From NCBI GenBank assembly GCA_025869455.1, contig JAOZVT010000439.1:1-11930 (forward strand): a stretch of 11,930 nucleotides of DNA, read 5' to 3'. Position 1 is the first letter of the stretch. Each line of letters starts with the position of its first letter. The DNA is from Prosthecobacter sp. GTDB lineage: Bacteria; Verrucomicrobiota; Verrucomicrobiia; Verrucomicrobiales; Verrucomicrobiaceae. A model generated the notes under the pieces. It saw nothing but the letters and a program-made list of their open reading frames with translations. It searched no databases and was not told the origin of the DNA. Below are positions 7,062 to 11,930 of this stretch, one piece after another. Position numbers and translations under genes: made by a program.

Positions 7062-7724
7062 TTAGGCGAGAAACTTTTCCGTTAGAGTCAAATCCGCCGG
7101 AAAAGTGATCTTGGGATTGGGCGAGGTATTTTCCACCACGGAAACAGCCTCGCCCAAATGCTGTACAGCGGACACCTCATCCGTCACCAGCGCATGGTCG
7201 CGGATCACGGCCTCATAAGCCCGAATCAAAAGATCTCGCTTAAAGACCTGCGGCGTTTCCATCACCCACACCCCCGTGCGATCCAGCGACTCGGTGATTC
7301 GTCCTTCCCCATCCACTCGTTTGATCGTTTCCGTCATTGGCCGTGCACAAGCCACAGCCTGCAGCCTCCGCGCCGCTTCAATGCAGCGTCTGATCTGAGT
7401 GGTGTGAATCAGCGGACGCGCCCCATCATGCACCGCCACCACGTCACTATCAGCGGCACAGGTTTGTAACCCCGCCCAGACAGAAAGATGCCGTTCCGCA
7501 CCGCCTGAGATGACTTGCACCAGCTTCGGCAATTCCGCTCTCCATCCTGCCACGGCCTCGCGCACCTCATCACCACCTACGACAATGATCTCTCCCACGT
7601 CTGGGCAGTCTTGAAATTGGCCTAACGTACGACGTAGTACTGGCACGCCATCCAGCGGAGCCAGTAATTTATTAAAGCCCATCCGGCGACTGCTTCCGGC
7701 GGCAACAATGATGGCAGAGGTCAT
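7062..7724 (-). CDS. ispD: 2-C-methyl-D-erythritol 4-phosphate cytidylyltransferase
   Basis: 220-residue cytoplasmic enzyme that joins CTP and 2-C-methyl-D-erythritol 4-phosphate in the non-mevalonate isoprenoid pathway. The nucleotide-binding loop AAGSSRRMGFNK is at 8-19, VHDGARP at 98-104 and ETIKR at 132-136. LDRTGVWVMETPQVF (147-161) contains an Arg149 equivalent to E. coli Arg157, and NPKIT (203-207) contains a Lys205 equivalent to E. coli Lys213. All expected catalytic positions appear present and the length is normal. I start at the ATG at 7724, directly before AIIVAAG; an upstream ATG at 7805 would add 27 unrelated residues and run into the preceding gene. ispF, its common neighbour, is not present. 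It lies 70 bp downstream of the lipoprotein gene on the same strand, so shared transcription is likely. It converges on the oxidoreductase gene with a 3-bp gap and no terminator between them. Confidence 0.93.
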   Translation of the reverse strand: MTSAIIVAAGSSRRMGFNKLLAPLDGVPVLRRTLGQFQDCPDVGEIIVVGGDEVREAVAGWRAELPKLVQVISGGAERHLSVWAGLQTCAADSDVVAVHDGARPLIHTTQIRRCIEAARRLQAVACARPMTETIKRVDGEGRITESLDRTGVWVMETPQVFKRDLLIRAYEAVIRDHALVTDEVSAVQHLGEAVSVVENTSPNPKITFPADLTLTEKFLA

Positions 7725-7794
7725 AAAAAAACCATCATGGCAGCATGCAAGGAGACCGCAAGCTAGCCCACAGACAGAATTCCATAAACTCCCG

Positions 7795-8622
7795 TTAGGG
7801 TTCACCCACCGTCGGCTCCGTAACCGTGCTCACAGTCGTCCTGATGGCGCGTGTCAGCACTTCCTTCCCCGAAAGTTTCGGTTCGTACGCCATGCCTCGG
7901 TACCTCAATGGTTGATAGCCCAAGTCCAGCAAGGCTGCTAAAGGAGCCTCTTTGAGTCCCGGTTTCCAATAATTCGGTGCCCCACCTGTCTCATAATAAT
8001 AGATCCAGCTTCGATCCTCCCGCGCCCAGCCTGCATAGAGAATGACATGACGCTTGGGGATATTCAGGAGATCTCCAGGACGCAGGTCACCAGGTTCCAC
8101 CGGATAACAAACCTCCGGCAGTTGAGACGTATCATGCACTGTGGGTAACTTCAGACAACGCGAGACAAAGCCCGAGCAATCGACCCCTGCGGCCTCCGCA
8201 CTCACACCCGCATTATCAACGCGTCGTTTTGCAGGCGTAGAAACATCCCCACCCGCTTTGCCTTCTGCAATGGCTTGATCAAAAGAGGCGGGATCATCAA
8301 ATCCACCCCATTTGTAAGGCATGCCAGAATTCACCTCCCCCGGCATCCACCATCCTGGCCGTTCAGGCGGATCATTGAGGCTCACATCCGGCGTCTGTAC
8401 GCACACACCGCGAGCATCCGCCCCATGCAAAATGTTTCGTGCAAACGGCCGCCAAGAATGGCTGGCATATTCCTGAGCTATCGCCAACGCCTCCGACGGA
8501 GTGACTTGAGATGGCGCATTGGGATCTCCAGGCTTGAGAGCAGTCGGAACTGATTTCTGTTCAATCGACTGACAAGCGCTCAAAACCAAAGTCGCGAGAA
8601 TAGAAATGGTTATTCGATGCAT
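7795..8622 (-). CDS. NlpC/P60-like putative cell-wall hydrolase lipoprotein
   Basis: 275-residue predicted lipoprotein. A short signal sequence ends in the lipobox LSAC, giving lipidated Cys17. The C-terminal half resembles the NlpC/P60 papain-like fold. It has GVDCSGFVSRC (146-156) with candidate nucleophile Cys149, then a PGDLRPGDLLNIPKRHVILYAG segment (177-198) with candidate His192. YYYETG (208-213) may supply Glu211 as the third residue. Family enzymes cut peptide cross-links or stem peptides in peptidoglycan; a related amidase activity is also possible. The N-terminal part (20-145) is not recognised and contains a Trp/Pro-rich stretch (RPGWWMPGE). The protein would sit at a membrane face with its domain in the periplasm. 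It is divergent from the caspase-like gene and has its own candidate promoter. Family call likely; substrate not determined. Confidence 0.75.
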   Translation of the reverse strand: MHRITISILATLVLSACQSIEQKSVPTALKPGDPNAPSQVTPSEALAIAQEYASHSWRPFARNILHGADARGVCVQTPDVSLNDPPERPGWWMPGEVNSGMPYKWGGFDDPASFDQAIAEGKAGGDVSTPAKRRVDNAGVSAEAAGVDCSGFVSRCLKLPTVHDTSQLPEVCYPVEPGDLRPGDLLNIPKRHVILYAGWAREDRSWIYYYETGGAPNYWKPGLKEAPLAALLDLGYQPLRYRGMAYEPKLSGKEVLTRAIRTTVSTVTEPTVGEP

Positions 8623-8644
8623 AAGTCGGGAATGATGCCGGGAC

Positions 8645-8673
8645 TTGCGGCCAAACTGACCGTTTCATAGTAT
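8645..8673 (+). promoter_or_regulatory. Candidate promoter for the caspase-like gene
   Basis: TTGCGG (8645-8650) and TAGTAT (8668-8673) are separated by 17 bp and lie 53 bp before the ATG at 8727. They match sigma-70 consensus at 3 and 4 of 6 positions. The -10 overlaps the -10 of the opposing candidate promoter. The match is weak and unsupported by other evidence. Confidence 0.28.
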
Positions 8674-8692
8674 CTTGGACGTTCTCTTGCAA
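8664..8692 (-). promoter_or_regulatory. Candidate promoter for the lipoprotein-ispD operon
   Basis: On the minus strand, TTGCAA (8687-8692) is followed after 17 bp by TATGAA (8664-8669). Each matches consensus at 4 of 6 positions. The start of transcription would fall near 8657, leaving a leader of about 35 nt before the ATG at 8622. It overlaps the opposing candidate promoter, so the two could compete for RNA polymerase. Confidence 0.32.
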
Positions 8693-8726
8693 CGCCTACC
8701 CTTGTCCTCTATTCCTGGCTTTGAGC

Positions 8727-10088
8727 ATGAATCCTTGCCCTCTCATTGTTTTTTGCATCAGCCTATGCTGGGCCATTTCGGTTCAAGCTGACACAGGACA
8801 AAACGCGCGCACAGCTCTCGTCATCGGCAATTCACGTTACGAGTCCCACATCGGCCCCCTGCGCAACACCCTCAACGACGCTAAGTCCGTGGCCAAAACC
8901 CTGCGTGAGCTCGGGTTTGCCGTGATAGAAAAGCACAATGTCACTCGGGATCAGTTGCTCAAAGCCGTGCTCGAATTCCGGGCGACTCTGCCTCAGGCCG
9001 AAGTCGGACTCTTCTATTTTGCAGGTCACGGCATCTCCGTCCGTGGTGCCAACTATCTCATCCCCCTCAAATCCGACTATACCCCCGACCAGGCCGACGA
9101 CGTAACCCTACGGCTTTTGGCTGAAACCCGCCTTTTTAATGTCGAGCAAGTCGTGGCAGACATGAGTACCGCAGGTGCTCAGTGCAATCTGATCATCCTG
9201 GATACCTGCCGAACCACGGCCATCACCAACAATAGCCTTACACGTGATGCGACCCAGCACAGTGGTCTTAGCGAGATGAATCCCCCGGCAGGCTCATTGA
9301 TCGCCTTTGCCACCGATGCTGGGCACACTGCTTTGGATGGAGATGGCTCCAACGGCTTGTACACCGAAGAACTACTGCAAAACCTAAGCACCCCGAACCT
9401 CACCATTGAACAAGTTTTCAAGCGCACGCGTGCTGGCGTTCTAGAACGTTCCAAAGGCAGCCAGATCCCTGCCGAGTATTCACGCCTCATAGGTGCGGAT
9501 ATCTATCTCGCAGGCCGCTCCCCCTCGGCGACTTCGGCCCCGAAGATGAAAAGTGACTCCCCCCAGGTGCCCAGCCAAACGCAGATTCTCAATTTGGCCA
9601 AAGCTGGCATGGCGGAAGAATGCGCTGATGCCCTGCTCACCGTGGCCGAAGCGCAAGGCCCCGGCGATTATGCTGCCGAACCCCTGACGCTCTTGCTTGA
9701 CCAAGTCAAAGAGTTCCTCAAAGACAGCCAGATTCCTGCCGCCAAGGTCGAGACTTGCGCCTCCACCTGTCAGCATGTCCTCCGCGCTCTTCCCATCTGT
9801 CTGCCCAGCAACCATGAACACTTCCAGCAACTTCAAGCCAAAGCTCACAACAGGCATGGAGATGCCTTACTTCTTTTAGATCTTGTGGAGGAGGCTCTCA
9901 CGGCTTATGACACCGCCTTGGCACTTACCCCAGACGATTGCTACATCCTCTACAACCGTGGTCGCGCCTTTACGAAACTGGGAAATATGGCGGAGGCCAA
10001 AGCCGATTTCACAGCCGCCAGTGACGCCAAATTCAATCAACCTGGAGCCAGGAAACTCGCCTTAGAGGCCTTGGCTGAACTTCCCTAA
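8727..10088 (+). CDS. Secreted caspase-like (peptidase C14) protein with C-terminal TPRs
   Basis: 453-residue protein. An N-terminal hydrophobic stretch ends in SVQA (18-21), a likely signal peptide, though its first residues (MNPCP) lack the usual Lys/Arg. The p20-like caspase domain (about 27-262) begins RTALVIGNSRY. It shows LRNTLNDAKSVAKTL, the His motif LFYFAGHG (His101), NYLIPL, and the Cys motif LIILDTCR (Cys161). LIAFATDAGHTALDGDGSNG with YTEELL follows. Both dyad residues are present, so it could be an active cysteine endopeptidase. A linker and helical region (265-370) lead to two TPR units (about 374-404 and 405-436), likely for protein binding. I start at the ATG at 8727; a TTG two codons earlier is possible. 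The gene is alone, closed by a bidirectional terminator. The role is unknown, and a periplasmic or extracytoplasmic site is inferred. Confidence 0.87.
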   Translation: MNPCPLIVFCISLCWAISVQADTGQNARTALVIGNSRYESHIGPLRNTLNDAKSVAKTLRELGFAVIEKHNVTRDQLLKAVLEFRATLPQAEVGLFYFAGHGISVRGANYLIPLKSDYTPDQADDVTLRLLAETRLFNVEQVVADMSTAGAQCNLIILDTCRTTAITNNSLTRDATQHSGLSEMNPPAGSLIAFATDAGHTALDGDGSNGLYTEELLQNLSTPNLTIEQVFKRTRAGVLERSKGSQIPAEYSRLIGADIYLAGRSPSATSAPKMKSDSPQVPSQTQILNLAKAGMAEECADALLTVAEAQGPGDYAAEPLTLLLDQVKEFLKDSQIPAAKVETCASTCQHVLRALPICLPSNHEHFQQLQAKAHNRHGDALLLLDLVEEALTAYDTALALTPDDCYILYNRGRAFTKLGNMAEAKADFTAASDAKFNQPGARKLALEALAELP

Positions 10089-10139
10089 CGGCGACTGATC
10101 ACAGTCGGTTGCAGTAACAATCGGCCAATTGAGTACCCA

Positions 10140-10173
10140 TAAAAAAGGCGATGCATGCGCATCGCCTTTTTTA
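10140..10173. terminator. Bidirectional Rho-independent terminator
   Basis: The stem GGCGATGC (10147-10154) pairs with GCATCGCC (10159-10166) around an ATGC loop. It is flanked by A6 (10141-10146) and T6 (10167-10172), so each strand reads a GC-rich hairpin followed by T6. It sits between the stop codons of the caspase-like and greA-type genes and can end both transcripts. Confidence 0.92.
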
Positions 10174-10192
10174 AAAGTTAACTCACTTCAGA

Positions 10193-11930
10193 TCATTCAG
10201 CCACAGGAGCTGGATTGAAGGCACGAACGGCGAGGACTTTGATCTTACGACCTTTGCCATCTTCCGTTGGGATGTCCGCTTCATCTCCAGGAGCCATGCC
10301 AATGAACACTTTAGCAATGTCCGAAAGGTAAGAAACGATGTTCTGATCCAGGTCACCGTCCCAGGCACCCAAGATGGTGTAGGTTTCAGTTTCGCCTGTT
10401 TCGACGTCTTGGAAATCCACAATCGTGCCGATTCCGACCTTGTCGGTAGCCACGTTAGCAAAGTCAGTTCCACGAGATAGACCAATCTCTTTTTCAAGCT
10501 GGTCCTTCATGCGGTTAAGCACCGTTTGCTGTTCGCGGGCGGCTTTGTAACCCCCATTTTCACGAAGGTCACCTTCATCACGAGCGATCTGAATCTCATT
10601 CTTATTGTGAGGGATCTTCACGTTCACCAGTTCTTTGAGCTCAGCCTTTTTCTTCTCTAGGCTATCCCAGGAAACCACCAAGCGATTGTCTTCACGAGAT
10701 TCGGCGTTTTCAGACATCATACTTTCCATTTCAGGACGGGCCTTGATCACGCGGGCCAAAAGGGAACGACGAGTCAGCTCTTCTAAAACTGAGCTGTTCA
10801 TCAAACGTTTGGCAAAGTTCCGCAGGGATTCATCATCCGTATCCACGACCAATTCGTGAATCAGTGTCTTGTCATCGGAAAGCTGATCACTCAGACGACC
10901 GGTGCGCTTAGGTCCACCCTGGACATGATCGTCTTCCACGGCATCCAAAATGGCGTTGCCAAGGTCAATGCTGAACACAGACTGGGCGAGGCCCTTGCGT
11001 TCTTTACAGATCCAAATCAGCAGATCCGCACTCAGCGTGCGGTTACGGACCGACTTTTTCAGGAACTCTGTCAGCACTTCCAATTCGCCATTGGCATCCA
11101 GCACCACAGCGATTTCGGCCACGGCACGTCCACCGGTGCGGGTCAGGTGATTGAGAATTTCAGGAACCCAAACGCGCTCAGGAAATGCCTCAGGGAAAGA
11201 ACGATACATACGACCAAGCTGGCCCACGGGCAGTCCGCCGATGTTTTCAGCGAGGAGAGGCTTCGCTTCACAAACCAGATCAGACACTTTCATGGAGCCC
11301 ATCGGCGCAGTACCGCCTTCGATCGCCTCAATGATTTCATCACGTGCCAACAAAAGTTGCAGGCTTTCCTTCAAATGCAGCTTCCAGGCCTTGCGGACCG
11401 TGTCCGAGATGTCCTGAAACACGGATACCAACTCTGAGGCCGGGGCTTCAAAAAGATCCAAGTCCTTCTGAATCAAGGCCAAAACACCCAATTTCCCCTT
11501 CAGGTCACGCTTGGCCATGAAGTTCTGCACCATGACCCCACCTGGTTTTTCAGCAGCGTCACGCAGCACCAAAGGTTCGGTGCGCTTGGAGGGTACCACG
11601 ATATGTCGAGCTGATTTCAGCGTCTTTTTCGCAGACTCCCACCACTTTTTGTATTCAGCTTCTCCGACGATCCGTGGTCTCAACAAACGCTCCAAATCAT
11701 CCAGCGTCATCGAACTACCAGAGGATTTAAGCGCCAACTCAATCAACTCCGTCACACTCGCCTTAGCCATCGCCTTCAGCCCCTCCAAGTCTGAAAGACG
11801 TCGGGAAAGCAAATGTTCAGCAGGTAAGACATCTAGAGATGCGACTGCGAAAGACAGCTTCAGACCGTGCCCAGGCTTGTCTTCAAAATCAAGGATCACA
11901 CGTTCGCCTAACAGATCCCACTCCACGACC
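10193..11930 (-). CDS. GreA/GreB family transcription elongation factor with long N-terminal extension (partial)
   Basis: At least 578 residues; the frame is open to the right edge, so the true start is outside. Numbering uses a GTG at 11926. The C-terminal 160 residues are a complete GreA/GreB module. A coiled-coil hairpin (about 420-485) carries EGDLRENGGY (451-460), with Asp453 and Glu456 equivalent to the acidic tip (Asp41, Glu44) that activates RNA cleavage in backtracked RNA polymerase. A FKBP-like C-terminal domain follows (GIGTIVDF at 498-505, IAKVFIGMAPGDEADI at 537-552). Some 415 residues precede it, mostly helical, with EYKKWWESAKKTLK (91-104). Standard GreA is about 158 residues. 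Chlamydial GreA is about 715 and also carries a long N-terminal region, so the fusion is a PVC-type trait. The role of the extension is unknown. Confidence 0.88.
   Translation of the reverse strand, partial: VVEWDLLGERVILDFEDKPGHGLKLSFAVASLDVLPAEHLLSRRLSDLEGLKAMAKASVTELIELALKSSGSSMTLDDLERLLRPRIVGEAEYKKWWESAKKTLKSARHIVVPSKRTEPLVLRDAAEKPGGVMVQNFMAKRDLKGKLGVLALIQKDLDLFEAPASELVSVFQDISDTVRKAWKLHLKESLQLLLARDEIIEAIEGGTAPMGSMKVSDLVCEAKPLLAENIGGLPVGQLGRMYRSFPEAFPERVWVPEILNHLTRTGGRAVAEIAVVLDANGELEVLTEFLKKSVRNRTLSADLLIWICKERKGLAQSVFSIDLGNAILDAVEDDHVQGGPKRTGRLSDQLSDDKTLIHELVVDTDDESLRNFAKRLMNSSVLEELTRRSLLARVIKARPEMESMMSENAESREDNRLVVSWDSLEKKKAELKELVNVKIPHNKNEIQIARDEGDLRENGGYKAAREQQTVLNRMKDQLEKEIGLSRGTDFANVATDKVGIGTIVDFQDVETGETETYTILGAWDGDLDQNIVSYLSDIAKVFIGMAPGDEADIPTEDGKGRKIKVLAVRAFNPAPVAE

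Noticed and set aside
7725..7805. Upstream ATG (7805) extending IspD by 27 residues
   Set aside because: The added residues do not resemble IspD, and the extension would overlap the end of the lipoprotein gene. The ATG at 7724 sits right before the conserved AIIVAAG.
8721..8726. TTG start two codons before the caspase-like ATG
   Set aside because: No ribosome-binding signal favours it, and ATG is the more usual start. The difference is only two residues.
8727..10088. Caspase-like gene as part of an antiphage defence system
   Set aside because: It has a signal-peptide-like start, and its neighbours are wall, isoprenoid and transcription genes; no sensor, gasdermin, nuclease or cyclase gene is nearby.
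10183..10497. 104-residue frame on the same strand as greA but in another frame
   Set aside because: It overlaps the conserved GreA C-terminal domain and resembles nothing known.
10856..11437. 193-residue open frame antisense to the greA-type gene
   Set aside because: It is fully inside a well-supported gene and shows no family features; long antisense frames are common at this base composition.

Overview
The window looks like chromosomal DNA from a member of the Verrucomicrobiota, probably near Verrucomicrobium or Prosthecobacter. This rests on gene content, not on any search. The indicators are a TIGR04073-type 'exosortase-associated' exported protein, a PTPDL-type membrane protein, a Tat-exported Gfo/Idh/MocA oxidoreductase of the kind these phyla carry, and a GreA fused to a long N-terminal region as in Chlamydia and other PVC bacteria. 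None of the eight start codons that can be assigned has a convincing Shine-Dalgarno sequence upstream.

Layout, left to right. Positions 1-1317 (+) hold the 3' part of a MurJ-like flippase gene. It faces a short exported TIGR04073-type protein at 1377-1796 (-), and a strong hairpin terminator lies between them. A two-gene unit follows on the + strand: an epimerase/SDR-like protein (1925-2953) that overlaps a DapA-family aldolase/lyase (2940-3962) by 14 bp. Next is a PTPDL-family membrane protein (4108-5622), with a plausible promoter and a leader hairpin before it and a very clear terminator after it. A Tat-signal Gfo/Idh/MocA oxidoreductase (5721-7058) ends 3 bp from the convergent ispD gene (7062-7724, -). 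ispD lies downstream of an NlpC/P60-like lipoprotein gene (7795-8622, -), and the two probably form an operon. Divergent from these, across a 104-bp gap with overlapping candidate promoters, is a secreted caspase-like (peptidase C14) protein with C-terminal TPRs (8727-10088, +). A bidirectional terminator separates it from the GreA-type elongation factor (10193 to the right edge, -).

The genes are mostly housekeeping or cell-envelope functions: isoprenoid precursor synthesis (ispD), transcript cleavage (greA), a lipid-linked-sugar flippase, and five proteins with export signals. The SDR-DapA pair and the Tat oxidoreductase suggest uptake or processing of sugars or sugar acids, but no substrate can be read from the sequence. 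I see no mobile element, CRISPR array, tRNA, rRNA or defence cassette. No gene-free stretch exceeds 300 bp. The points most worth a second look are the SDR that lacks its catalytic lysine, the secreted caspase-TPR protein, the 12-helix MurJ-like flippase with altered key residues, and the architecture of the PTPDL protein.
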